Shown one piece after another: positions 1-7,974 of a DNA stretch of 35,122 nt. Location of the stretch: positions 1 to 35,122 of the forward strand of contig CAJVZW010000015.1 in assembly GCA_913020085.1 (NCBI GenBank), in the 5' to 3' direction. Position 1 is the first letter of the stretch. Each line of letters starts with the position of its first letter. Source of the DNA: an uncultured Pseudomonadota bacterium. GTDB lineage: Bacteria > Pseudomonadota > Gammaproteobacteria > Comchoanobacterales > Comchoanobacteraceae. The position numbers and the translations under genes were made by a program. The notes under the pieces are model-generated. The model had not been told where the DNA came from. It searched no databases and saw only the letters and a list, made by a program, of their open reading frames with translations.

Positions 1-2
1 TG

Positions 3-263
3 GGAATAGAGAAAATTTTAGGTCATTATGATCAGGTTTTTGATGTGACCATTTGTTATGGTTCAAAAAACTTGAGCCTACATAATTTGTTTTCAGGGAA
101 AATCCCCTCAATTAAGCTGATCGCAAGGGATGTAACTGTTCGTCTTAAGAGCGCTAATAATCGCCGTGAATTATATGATGCAGTAAAAAAGATATGGGCT
201 GAGAAATCAACTGATAAAATGAATTTTGATCAAGTAGGATGCAAATCCTCCTCATCCTCTTGA
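3..263 (+). CDS. 3' end of a probable lysophospholipid acyltransferase (YihG/PlsC-like), truncated by the window edge
   Basis: The frame is open from base 3, so only the last 86 residues are present and the start lies outside the window. The residues DQVFDVTICYG, then FSGKIPSIKL about 15 residues on, and the end VKKIWAEK resemble the C-terminal part of YihG-type 1-acyl-glycerol-3-phosphate acyltransferases. That part usually reads DVTIxYP, then a GRIPKV-like strand, then LWxEKD near the end. The catalytic HX4D motif would lie upstream and cannot be seen. If right, it would acylate lysophospholipids at the inner membrane. The last codons form a serine run that overlaps the convergent exported-protein gene by 34 bases. 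The family call rests on a short C-terminal match, so it is moderate. Confidence 0.5.
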   Translation, partial: GIEKILGHYDQVFDVTICYGSKNLSLHNLFSGKIPSIKLIARDVTVRLKSANNRRELYDAVKKIWAEKSTDKMNFDQVGCKSSSSS

Positions 264-721
264 ATATCAATTAGGTCATTATCAGTAATTTCTATGTTAA
301 AATCTTGCGTTTGGTCTGGCCAAATTTTTAATGGGTTTTCATCAATATACGGTAGCGTTTCAATACGGCTATCCCCTTTTATAAGCTGCACAGAAATGAC
401 TTTTGAGACAGCGGCGGAAGAGTCTGTTTGTTTATTTTCTACAAACCCCTTGATTAGAAAACGGTCACGGTTTGAGCCAATGTGATATTCGATATTTTCT
501 TCAGACTCAAGACCGGGATCCCAAAATGAGGAAGGAAAACATACTGTTAGTATTTTTGTTTCTTTGGGAGCAATATCAGTCGCAGGATCAGGGGAGCACA
601 TTTTGTACTTATCGGAGTAAGCCAGTTTGATTTTATACTGAGAGTTATTAACGACGTGAATATTGGTCTGGGTGTCCGCAAAAGAAGATATAGATAGTAA
701 TATAAAGAAAAGGTACAACAT
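230..721 (-). CDS. Small exported protein of unknown function (163 aa)
   Basis: I do not recognise this protein. It starts with a hydrophobic segment (LYLFFILLSISSFA), followed by a plausible signal-peptidase site before DTQTN, so it is probably periplasmic or secreted. The mature part has only two cysteines (in KMCSPD and LTVCFP), which could form a disulfide. Its pattern of alternating hydrophobic residues suggests beta strands, and the C-terminus is very acidic (DIQEDEEDL). The ATG at 721 is chosen over an in-frame ATG at 739 because a GGAG lies 6-7 bases upstream of it and a perfect TATAAT box overlaps the upstream ATG. The N-terminal third (VNNS, a cysteine, then IAP) resembles the exported protein at 23342-23680. 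Its 3' end overlaps the acyltransferase gene. Confidence 0.6.
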   Translation of the reverse strand: MLYLFFILLSISSFADTQTNIHVVNNSQYKIKLAYSDKYKMCSPDPATDIAPKETKILTVCFPSSFWDPGLESEENIEYHIGSNRDRFLIKGFVENKQTDSSAAVSKVISVQLIKGDSRIETLPYIDENPLKIWPDQTQDFNIEITDNDLIDIQEDEEDLHPT

Positions 722-737
722 AAAAACTCCAGTTGCC

Positions 738-743
738 ATTATA
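738..743 (-). promoter_or_regulatory. -10 box for the exported-protein gene
   Basis: On the - strand this reads TATAAT, a perfect sigma-70 -10 hexamer. The transcript would begin near 731 and leave a leader of about 10 bases containing GGAG before the ATG at 721. No convincing -35 hexamer is seen, so the call rests on the -10 box and its placement. Confidence 0.4.
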
Positions 744-788
744 CAGCAAAATAAATCTTAGAAAAGGGTTAAAATTTTAATAAAGCAT

Positions 789-817
789 TTGATTAAAAAC
801 CAGGCATCTCTTATTGT
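789..817 (+). promoter_or_regulatory. Candidate promoter for the Nif3-trkH-polA-glycolysis gene run
   Basis: TTGATT (789-794) and TATTGT (812-817) are separated by 17 bases, four of six matches to each sigma-70 hexamer. Transcription would start near 824, about 18 bases before the GTG of the first gene. A 5-bp inverted repeat (ATCTC at 806-810, GAGAT at 818-822) flanks the -10 box. It is the only promoter-like site I see ahead of the twelve-gene run, but the hexamers are not strong. Confidence 0.4.
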
Positions 818-841
818 GAGATATGTTGCGGAGTTTTCGGG

Positions 842-1153
842 GTGTATCGAATTAATTTTTATGTTCCAGAAGAAGAACTTGATCGAGTTAAAGCAAAAAT
901 GTTTGAAAAAGGTGCGGGCCGTATTGGTGACTATGAACACTGTGCATGGCAGGTTTTAGGAAAGGGGCAGTTTCGTCCGCTATCTGGTAGTATGCCCTTC
1001 ATAGGAGAGCAGGGGAAAGTAGCCACCGTGAGTGAATTTTATTGTTCCATGGTGTGTCTTGATGAGCACATAACCGCTGTTGTATCTGCACTGAAAGAGG
1101 CACATCCATACGAAACGCCGGCTTATGAGGTAATAAAACTGGAGGAATTTTGA
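842..1153 (+). CDS. Nif3/YqfO-family small protein
   Basis: The 103-residue protein matches the short stand-alone YqfO-like proteins common in gammaproteobacteria, which correspond to the domain inserted in longer Nif3-like proteins. The pattern YVPEEELDRVKAKMFEKGAG, then RIGDYEHCAWQ, GQFRPLSGS and HPYETPAYEV is the family signature almost throughout. The biochemical role of the short form is not established; a PII/CutA-like fold is known for the family domain. The start is GTG with GGAG at 830-833. There is no in-frame ATG between it and the upstream stop at 794-796. The stop overlaps the start of trkH, so translation is probably coupled. Length is normal. Confidence 0.85.
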   Translation: MYRINFYVPEEELDRVKAKMFEKGAGRIGDYEHCAWQVLGKGQFRPLSGSMPFIGEQGKVATVSEFYCSMVCLDEHITAVVSALKEAHPYETPAYEVIKLEEF

Positions 1154-2565
1154 TTATTTCTGTTCGCACAATGCTCAGTTTTTGGGGGAAAGCGATTCTG
1201 CTTTTCTCCAGCATATTTTGGATGAGCGCGGCGATTGCCTGGTATTTTGAAGAGCCGATCAGCTTATTTGTTACCATGGGTATGATCTGTTTATTACTGG
1301 GGGGATATCTAGCGTTGATAACGAGTGATGAGGTCACAGGTCTACATGGCGTCCAATGTTTTGTTGAGATTTTTTTGTTATGGCATATTGTTGGCTTAAT
1401 TGGCGCTATCCCATTTTACTATCAGCTATCAGATGTGAAATTTATTATGTGTTTTTTTGAGGCAATATCTGGATTAACTACCACTGGCCTTGAGGTATTT
1501 GATATTAATCGCATGGGTAGATCTTTGTTGTTTTATCATCAGGCTTTAGAGTTTATTGGCGGAATTGGGGTGGTTGTATTCTTGTTGGCGATATTCCCAG
1601 AGCGTTTTCATAATGCAGCACGTCTTTTTAACGTAGAAGTTACAGGTCCTAATGAATCAAAACAATTTTTAGTGAGGATTGGGACGTCTGCAAGATTTTT
1701 TTCATTCTTATATGTTGTACTGACGACTTTATGTTTCACCTGTTTGTGGTTGACAGGTGTTGATTGGTTCAGCGCGATTTGTGAGTCTTTTGGCGTTATA
1801 TCAACGGGCGGATTTGCCATACATGATGATGGGCTATTATTTTATCGTAATGACAGCATAATTTGGGTGGCGATAGCTTTTATGCTACTAGGGAGCATAA
1901 GTTTTCGCTCGCATTATTTAGTATGGATTGCTCGTGTATGGAATTATTATTTTTTTGATAGAGAAACACGAGTTTATTTGCTGATGATGGCTTCCGTGCT
2001 GATTCTTGTTGTCGGTACATACCTTTTTACACCAGTTGAGCAGAAGCTGCTTCACTGGGTCTACCAAGTTGTGGCTATCATGACAACCACGGGAGTAAAG
2101 GTGGATGGTGTGAGCTTACCTGACGTATGGCTATTTATCCTCACGATCATGGGTGTCATAGGAGGCTGTGCAGGGTCAACTGCTGGTGGAATCAAGTGGG
2201 CACGTATTTTATATTTATCACGTCAATTTAAACGAAGCATTTTATTTTTTATTAATCGACATCAAGTGTTGGCGGATGATAAGCCTGGAAAAACAGCACG
2301 ATCACTAGAAGGATTTGGAGCCATCGTTATATGGAGTTACCTTATTTTTGCCGCCTTGTTCATTTTTTCAGGCCTCAGTATAGGTCAAAGTCTTCAGCTG
2401 ACAATTGCCGCACTATCCTGCGTTGGGGCAATGCTGATTGAGGTAGTAGATATGACTCATTTAAGTTCAATCACCCAATGGTTAACTGCTGAAGCGATGA
2501 TTGCAGGCAGAATGGAATTAATCGTTTTTTGGGTTCTTTTTTCTTTTAGCTATTGGAGGAAATAG
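1150..2565 (+). CDS. trkH: Trk potassium uptake channel subunit TrkH
   Basis: Integral inner-membrane protein of the Trk/Ktr superfamily that conducts potassium, normally gated by the TrkA ring on the cytoplasmic side (trkA is at 30296-31576). Four pore-loop repeats can be traced: TTTGLEVF, then STGGFAIHD, then TTTGVKV, and a fourth SCVGAM that is less conserved than in E. coli, where the loop reads NLGPG. The conserved GGCAGSTAGGIKWARI follows the third pore. The end GRMELIVFWVLF..YW matches the usual GRLE..TLL..FW ending. At 471 residues it is about a dozen shorter than E. coli TrkH. The start is TTG, overlapping the previous stop, with GGAGG at 1141-1145; an ATG at 1171 lacks a ribosome-binding site. 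Confidence 0.93.
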   Translation: MIISVRTMLSFWGKAILLFSSIFWMSAAIAWYFEEPISLFVTMGMICLLLGGYLALITSDEVTGLHGVQCFVEIFLLWHIVGLIGAIPFYYQLSDVKFIMCFFEAISGLTTTGLEVFDINRMGRSLLFYHQALEFIGGIGVVVFLLAIFPERFHNAARLFNVEVTGPNESKQFLVRIGTSARFFSFLYVVLTTLCFTCLWLTGVDWFSAICESFGVISTGGFAIHDDGLLFYRNDSIIWVAIAFMLLGSISFRSHYLVWIARVWNYYFFDRETRVYLLMMASVLILVVGTYLFTPVEQKLLHWVYQVVAIMTTTGVKVDGVSLPDVWLFILTIMGVIGGCAGSTAGGIKWARILYLSRQFKRSILFFINRHQVLADDKPGKTARSLEGFGAIVIWSYLIFAALFIFSGLSIGQSLQLTIAALSCVGAMLIEVVDMTHLSSITQWLTAEAMIAGRMELIVFWVLFSFSYWRK

Positions 2566-5073
2566 GTGAGGCAATATAATGTCATTATTGTTGATGGATC
2601 TTCCTATTTATTTCGTGCCTATCATGCATTGCCTAACTTGAGGAATCAAAAAGGTGAGCCGACTGGTGCGGTGTATGGCGTGATTAACATGTTGATGAAA
2701 CTTCGTAAAGCATATGAATCCAAATATTTTATTGTTGTATTTGATGCTCCTGGAAAAAACTTTAGGCACGATATTTTTGTAGATTATAAAGCAAATCGGG
2801 GAAGCATGCCTGATGATTTAAGAACTCAGATAAAGCCGCTGCATGCAATCATCGATTATCTTGGTCTCCCCATTGTCACTCACAGTGGTGTAGAGGCTGA
2901 TGATGTAATTGCCACACTAGCAAAGAACGCAGCTAAGCAAAATCATAATGTGCTTGTGTCAACAGGAGATAAGGATATTGCACAAATTGTAACGGACCAA
3001 ATTCATTTGATTAACACTATGAATGGGCTGAAGCTTGATCCTGAGGGGGTGGTAGAAAAATTCGGCGTGAGACCTGATCAAATACTTGATTATCTTACCC
3101 TAATTGGAGATAGCAGTGATAATATCCCTGGGGTAAGAAAAGTAGGGCCTAAAACTGCGGTTAAGTGGCTAAAGGAATATGATAATATTGATACTCTTGT
3201 TGAAAACCGACAACAAATCAAAGGAGTTGTTGGGCAGAATTTATGTGCAGAGTATGAGCAGTTTTCATGGGTTAAACCAATTATTGAGCTGAAGGACGAT
3301 CTTGCACTTGATTATGAGTGGGATGATTTTGTTCCTAAAGACCCAAGCGAAAATGATTTGGTTAGTATGTTTAGAAGTCTTGACTTCAAAAGGTGGGCAG
3401 AGGAGATAGACTCAAACAAGAGAGAAGTAGAAATTCGATCAATCGAAAATTGGAGTGATGCCGTCAAGGGCTTAACAAAAGATAATGCTATTTTAATCCG
3501 CACCCCTGTACATCAGATAATATTCAGCGAAACAATTATTCTTGCGCCATTAGAGCAGGATGTTTTTAGTGAAAATACATTTACGCTGCTCGATGCAAAG
3601 GAAATTTTTAACGCAAGTAATATGATCCTAGATGTGACTGAATTTGAGGATTTAAGTCTCATGCAGTACTGTGTAAAAAGTAATCAAAAGACAGATGATC
3701 TTGGAGCATGGTTGTTAAATAAATTAGGACTTGAGCTGAGCCAGGAAGCAAAACATCTTCTGGAAACAGGCTCAGTCAACCAGGTGGCTCTAAGTGAGCT
3801 TTGCCAGATATTATTTGAATTGAAATCAAATCTAGAGTCAGATATTGGGCCAGTTAGTTCCATTTATAACCTTGAGAAGCAGCTACTGTCGGTGATTATT
3901 AACATGCAAAACGCCGGTGTTGCCATTGATGTTGATAAGTTAGTTGTTCTAGATAGAAAGTGGGAGAAAGCACAGGCCAAGATCCAGGATGATATTTTTG
4001 CACAAACAGATAGCCGAATTAATCTTGATTCTCCCAAGCAGCTTAGAGAATTATTATTTGACCAAATGGGGTTACCCGTGGTTGAAAAAACAGGAACGGG
4101 TGTGCCATCTACTTCTGAATCAACACTTCAGCAACTAGGGAAAACTCACCCATTGGCGCTCAGGATCATAGAGTATAGAATGTTAACAAAGCTTCGTTCC
4201 ACTTATACTCAATCGTTAATCAATGCCCGATCTGTATCATCGGGAAGAATTCATGGAGAGTTTCTGCAGACAGGAACCAACACCGGCAGGTTATCATCAA
4301 GACAACCCAACTTACAAAATATTCCTGTTAAAACGCCTGAAGGCAGGAAAATTAGACAGTGCTTTATTGCCCAGCCGGGAAATGTTTTGTTATCTTTAGA
4401 TTATTCCCAGATTGAGCTGCGTTTAATTGCGCACCTTGCTGATGATGATACATTGATTGAGGCCATCAATAATGGTGAGGATATTCATGCAGTTGTTGCA
4501 TCTGAGGTGTTTGGTGTACCGCGAGATCAGGTCAGCGACGATCAGAGAAGAAGGGCCAAGGCAATCAATTTTGGTTTAATATATGGCATATCTCCTTTTG
4601 GCCTCTCAAAGCAATTAGATATCGATATCAGCGAAGCAAAAACAATAATAGATCAATATTTTTCACGATTTCAAAAAATCAGGGACTTTATGCAGCAGTG
4701 TATAGATGAAGCACACGCAAAGGGTCATGTAAGCACCGTCATGGGAAGAAGGATTGAAATAGCAGGCATTGATGAGAAGAATGTTCCACGGCGGCAAGCT
4801 GCGGAGCGAGTTGCAATTAATGCGCCAGTGCAAGGAATGGCCGCTGATATAATGAAATTTGCAATGGTAGGTATTGCCAAGGACGTCCTGGCAGGTAAGG
4901 ACGATATCACACTTATATTACAGGTGCATGATGAACTGGTTTTTGAGGTAAAATCAGAGTTGTGTGATAAATATATGGAGAGCATTTCACAAATCATGGA
5001 ATCAGTAATACAGCTTAAAGTTCCGCTATCAGTTGTTGGCGGCAGAGGAGAAAATTGGGATGAAGCACACTAA
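2566..5073 (+). CDS. polA: DNA polymerase I with a degenerate 3'-5' exonuclease domain
   Basis: Family A polymerase used in Okazaki fragment maturation and excision repair. Residues 1-290 are the 5' nuclease (VDGSSYLFRAYHA, GVEADDVIATLA, STGDKDIAQ, GDSSDNIPGV). Residues 450-835 are the polymerase, with Asp612 and Glu617 (SLDYSQIELR), Lys665 and Tyr673 (RRAKAINFGLIYG) and His788-Asp789-Glu790 (QVHDELVFEV). The middle region (about 290-450) is shortened and carries none of the acidic metal ligands of the proofreading site. Where E. coli has FDTETDSLD this protein has ILIRTPVHQ at residues 309-317. Total length is 835 against 928 in E. coli. The start is GTG with GGAGG six bases upstream, directly after the trkH stop. 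The 3' end overlaps tkt by 14 bases. Confidence 0.97.
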   Translation: MRQYNVIIVDGSSYLFRAYHALPNLRNQKGEPTGAVYGVINMLMKLRKAYESKYFIVVFDAPGKNFRHDIFVDYKANRGSMPDDLRTQIKPLHAIIDYLGLPIVTHSGVEADDVIATLAKNAAKQNHNVLVSTGDKDIAQIVTDQIHLINTMNGLKLDPEGVVEKFGVRPDQILDYLTLIGDSSDNIPGVRKVGPKTAVKWLKEYDNIDTLVENRQQIKGVVGQNLCAEYEQFSWVKPIIELKDDLALDYEWDDFVPKDPSENDLVSMFRSLDFKRWAEEIDSNKREVEIRSIENWSDAVKGLTKDNAILIRTPVHQIIFSETIILAPLEQDVFSENTFTLLDAKEIFNASNMILDVTEFEDLSLMQYCVKSNQKTDDLGAWLLNKLGLELSQEAKHLLETGSVNQVALSELCQILFELKSNLESDIGPVSSIYNLEKQLLSVIINMQNAGVAIDVDKLVVLDRKWEKAQAKIQDDIFAQTDSRINLDSPKQLRELLFDQMGLPVVEKTGTGVPSTSESTLQQLGKTHPLALRIIEYRMLTKLRSTYTQSLINARSVSSGRIHGEFLQTGTNTGRLSSRQPNLQNIPVKTPEGRKIRQCFIAQPGNVLLSLDYSQIELRLIAHLADDDTLIEAINNGEDIHAVVASEVFGVPRDQVSDDQRRRAKAINFGLIYGISPFGLSKQLDIDISEAKTIIDQYFSRFQKIRDFMQQCIDEAHAKGHVSTVMGRRIEIAGIDEKNVPRRQAAERVAINAPVQGMAADIMKFAMVGIAKDVLAGKDDITLILQVHDELVFEVKSELCDKYMESISQIMESVIQLKVPLSVVGGRGENWDEAH

Positions 5074-6985
5074 AGAAAATTATCAGATTTTAGCAAATAC
5101 GATACGGTTTTTGTCACTTGATGCGGTGGAAAAAGCAAAGTCTGGCCACCCCGGAATGCCTTTGGGCATGGCTGATATCGTGAGTGTTTTATGGATGGAT
5201 CATATTAACCTGATGCCAAAAGACTATGCTTGGGCAGGGAGAGACCGTTTTATATTATCAAATGGTCACGGGTCCATGTTGCAGTATGCAATAAACTTTT
5301 TGTCCGGTTATCAGATCACAATTGACGATATTAAAAATTTCAGACAACTGGGGTCAATTACTGCAGGTCATCCAGAGTATGAGCCTGCTGCAGGGATTGA
5401 AACTACAACTGGTCCATTGGGTCAGGGATTTGCGAATGCAGTTGGAGTTGCAATGGCACTTGCAGATCAGCAGCCCAAAAGCAAGGTATATGTCACTATT
5501 GGGGACGGGTGTTTGATGGAAGGAATCAGTCAAGAGGCAGCATCATTAGCAGGAACTTGGCAGTTAAGCAATCTTGTTGCAATGTGGGATGATAACGGAA
5601 TCAGTATTGACGGACAAACCGATAGCTGGTTTTCAGAAGATGTTCCCTTGCGGTTTGAGGCGAATGGTTGGCAGGTTATTCGCTCAGTCGATGGACACGA
5701 TTATCAAGCGATTGATGCTGCGCTTAATCAAGCCAAGCAAGCCAATCGTCCGGTTTTAATTCAGTTTAAAACCACCATTGGCAAAGGCTTAAGATCAATT
5801 AGCGGCACCAGTAAAGTGCATGGCGCTCCGGTAGGGCAGCCACTTATTGATAAAATGAGAGAAGACCTTTCATGGTCATTTGGTGCATTTGAGATTCCAC
5901 CTGAGGTAAATGTGATTATGAAATCCATTACCCAAAGATGGCAAAATTATTATGACGCAAATCCTAAAATAACCGAGGTGTCATCACCATCGATCGATAC
6001 AAATGCAATCATATCAGAGGCGTTAGACAGCCAGCAGAAAATGGCAACACGTGCAGCTTCGCAGTGGGTTATAAAAAAGATAGCACCAGGTTTGACACAA
6101 TTAATGGTAGGCTCAGCTGATTTAAAGGAGTCTAATCTTGTTGGATGGGATGATGCGCAGGTATTTGGACCGCAAAACTATCAGGGGCGGTATGTCCATT
6201 TTGGGGTCAGAGAGTTTGCGATGTTTGCAATTGCTAATGGACTTGCCTTAACCGGAAAACTTCCTGCAGTGGCAACATTCCTTACTTTTATGGATTATGG
6301 AAGAAATGCAATGCGTTTGGCCGCAATGATGCAGTTATCAGTGATCTATGTTCTTACTCATGACTCAGTGGGTGTGGGTGAGGATGGTCCAACGCATCAG
6401 CCTATTGAGCATTTAGCGATTTGCCGCGCCACTCCAGGTCTCACATTATGGCGTCCTGCCAGCTTGTTAGAAACAGCAGTTTCATGGACAGAGTCTTTAA
6501 AGGGAGGGCCACATGTTTTGGCCTTATCAAGACAGAAACTAGCACCAATCCCACATAAAGAGTCTGATATCCAGAAGATCAAAAAAGGGGCTTACGTTTT
6601 ATACGAGACAGATCAAAACCCACAAGTTGTTATATTTTCCTCAGGTTCTGAGACAGCAATGATTTATGAGGCGCTGGAAGAATTAGAGGGCGTATGTAAA
6701 TCTCTTCGTATTGTCTCTGTTCCATCCATGGACCGTTTTTTGGCACTTCCATTATCTGAACAAAAAGATATTCGTTCTGAAGATATACCGATTAAGTTAG
6801 TGGTGGAGGCAGGTTCATCGAGCCCTTGGTATCAGATTGCACATGATGCCACTATGATTACTATTGATACTTTTGGAGCATCTGCCCCGGGTGATGAGAT
6901 TTTGGCCCATAAGGGGATATCACTAAAGAATGTGAAGAAAGTGATAATGACGAGACGACAGGCATTTGCGAATAAGGAGACCTAA
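5060..6985 (+). CDS. tkt: Transketolase
   Basis: Thiamine-diphosphate enzyme of the non-oxidative pentose phosphate pathway that moves two-carbon units between sugar phosphates. The 641 residues have family length. The diphosphate-binding motif is GDG at 148-150 with Asn179 (WDDNGISIDG). The invariant KSGHPGMPLGMAD is at 27-39, LSNGHGS at about 67, and LTHDSVGVGEDGPTHQP marks the pyrimidine domain. The start is the ATG at 5060 inside the polA end, preceded by GAGGAG at 5045-5050; a longer frame from 5033 would add nine residues unlike the family. It abuts gap with a one-base TAATG overlap. With gap, pgk and pyk it forms a block also known from Legionella and Coxiella. Confidence 0.97.
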   Translation: MKHTKENYQILANTIRFLSLDAVEKAKSGHPGMPLGMADIVSVLWMDHINLMPKDYAWAGRDRFILSNGHGSMLQYAINFLSGYQITIDDIKNFRQLGSITAGHPEYEPAAGIETTTGPLGQGFANAVGVAMALADQQPKSKVYVTIGDGCLMEGISQEAASLAGTWQLSNLVAMWDDNGISIDGQTDSWFSEDVPLRFEANGWQVIRSVDGHDYQAIDAALNQAKQANRPVLIQFKTTIGKGLRSISGTSKVHGAPVGQPLIDKMREDLSWSFGAFEIPPEVNVIMKSITQRWQNYYDANPKITEVSSPSIDTNAIISEALDSQQKMATRAASQWVIKKIAPGLTQLMVGSADLKESNLVGWDDAQVFGPQNYQGRYVHFGVREFAMFAIANGLALTGKLPAVATFLTFMDYGRNAMRLAAMMQLSVIYVLTHDSVGVGEDGPTHQPIEHLAICRATPGLTLWRPASLLETAVSWTESLKGGPHVLALSRQKLAPIPHKESDIQKIKKGAYVLYETDQNPQVVIFSSGSETAMIYEALEELEGVCKSLRIVSVPSMDRFLALPLSEQKDIRSEDIPIKLVVEAGSSSPWYQIAHDATMITIDTFGASAPGDEILAHKGISLKNVKKVIMTRRQAFANKET

Positions 6986-7974
6986 TGAAGATAGCGATTA
7001 ATGGCTTTGGACGGATTGGAAGAGCGCTATTACGCGCCAGCTTAGATAGACCTGAGCTTAAATTAGAGGTTGTGGCAATCAATGATCTATCATCGTTTGA
7101 GACAATGGCGCATCTTGTTAAATATGATAGTGTGCATGGCAAATTAAAAGCAGATGTTTCACTCGAAGGTCACCAGTTACTTATAGACAACCACTCAATT
7201 GTGCTTAGTAGTGAGAAAGAACCAGATAATATTCAGTGGGGAGATGTTGATTATGTCTGTGAGTGTACAGGTGTAATTCAATCAAGAGTTGATTTAAATA
7301 AGCACATAGCTAACGGAGCAAAACGGGTATTACTATCAGGTCCGGCATCTGAAAATGTTGATAAGATGGTTGTATATGGAGTGAACCATCTGGAAATAGG
7401 CACTCATCATCGATTATTGAGTAATGCATCGTGTACAACCAATTGCTTGGCCCCTGTTGTTAAGGTGTTAAATGACCAATTTGGGGTTGTTGAAGGGTCG
7501 ATGGTTACGGTACATGCTTACACAAGCGACCAACGATTAATTGATGCTCCACACAGTGATTTAAGACGCTCTAGAGCCGCTGCCCTGTCAATGATTCCAA
7601 CTAAAACAGGCGCTGCTAAAGCAATTGCGAGTATAATACCTGAGTTGGCAGGGTTGTTAGATGGATATGCCCTTCGCGTTCCTACGGCAAACGTGTCAAT
7701 GGTTGATCTCACATGTCGCCTTAATACTCAGGCCAGTATTGAAGAAATTAAATCGGCCTTTATTGATGCTCGAAATGGAGAATTAGCCGGCATATTAGAT
7801 GTTTCAGAGGAGCCATTGGTATCATGTGATTATAATCATACAACTTTCTCTGCAACAGTTGATGCGCTCGAGATAAGGAAAGTAGGTCAGCTTTATAAAA
7901 TTTTAGCCTGGTATGATAATGAGTGGGGATTTGTGAACAGAATGCTCGATGTAATGCATTATGCAAAAGTATAA
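6985..7974 (+). CDS. gap: Glyceraldehyde-3-phosphate dehydrogenase
   Basis: Phosphorylating GAPDH of glycolysis/gluconeogenesis, cytosolic. The N-terminal NAD-binding INGFGRIGR is at residues 5-13 and Asp34 (AINDL) sits where NAD-dependent enzymes bind the adenosine ribose. The catalytic cysteine is Cys150 in SNASCTTNCLAP, with partner His177 in TVHAYTSDQ. The ending WYDNEWGFVNRMLD is canonical. The S-loop (DLRRSRAAALSMIPTKTGAAKA) is of the DLRRARAAALS type found in plastid, cyanobacterial and many proteobacterial enzymes rather than the E. coli GapA type. AAGGAGA at 6972-6978 supports the ATG at 6985. Its 3' end overlaps pgk by 14 bases. Confidence 0.97.
   Translation: MKIAINGFGRIGRALLRASLDRPELKLEVVAINDLSSFETMAHLVKYDSVHGKLKADVSLEGHQLLIDNHSIVLSSEKEPDNIQWGDVDYVCECTGVIQSRVDLNKHIANGAKRVLLSGPASENVDKMVVYGVNHLEIGTHHRLLSNASCTTNCLAPVVKVLNDQFGVVEGSMVTVHAYTSDQRLIDAPHSDLRRSRAAALSMIPTKTGAAKAIASIIPELAGLLDGYALRVPTANVSMVDLTCRLNTQASIEEIKSAFIDARNGELAGILDVSEEPLVSCDYNHTTFSATVDALEIRKVGQLYKILAWYDNEWGFVNRMLDVMHYAKV

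Noticed and set aside
769-780. 12-bp palindrome TTAAAATTTTAA upstream of the Nif3-like gene
   Set aside because: Only A and T; such palindromes are common in this base composition. It may act as an UP-like element but nothing supports that.
5033-5059. Longer transketolase from 5033
   Set aside because: The added residues do not fit the family, and the ATG at 5060 has a good ribosome-binding site.
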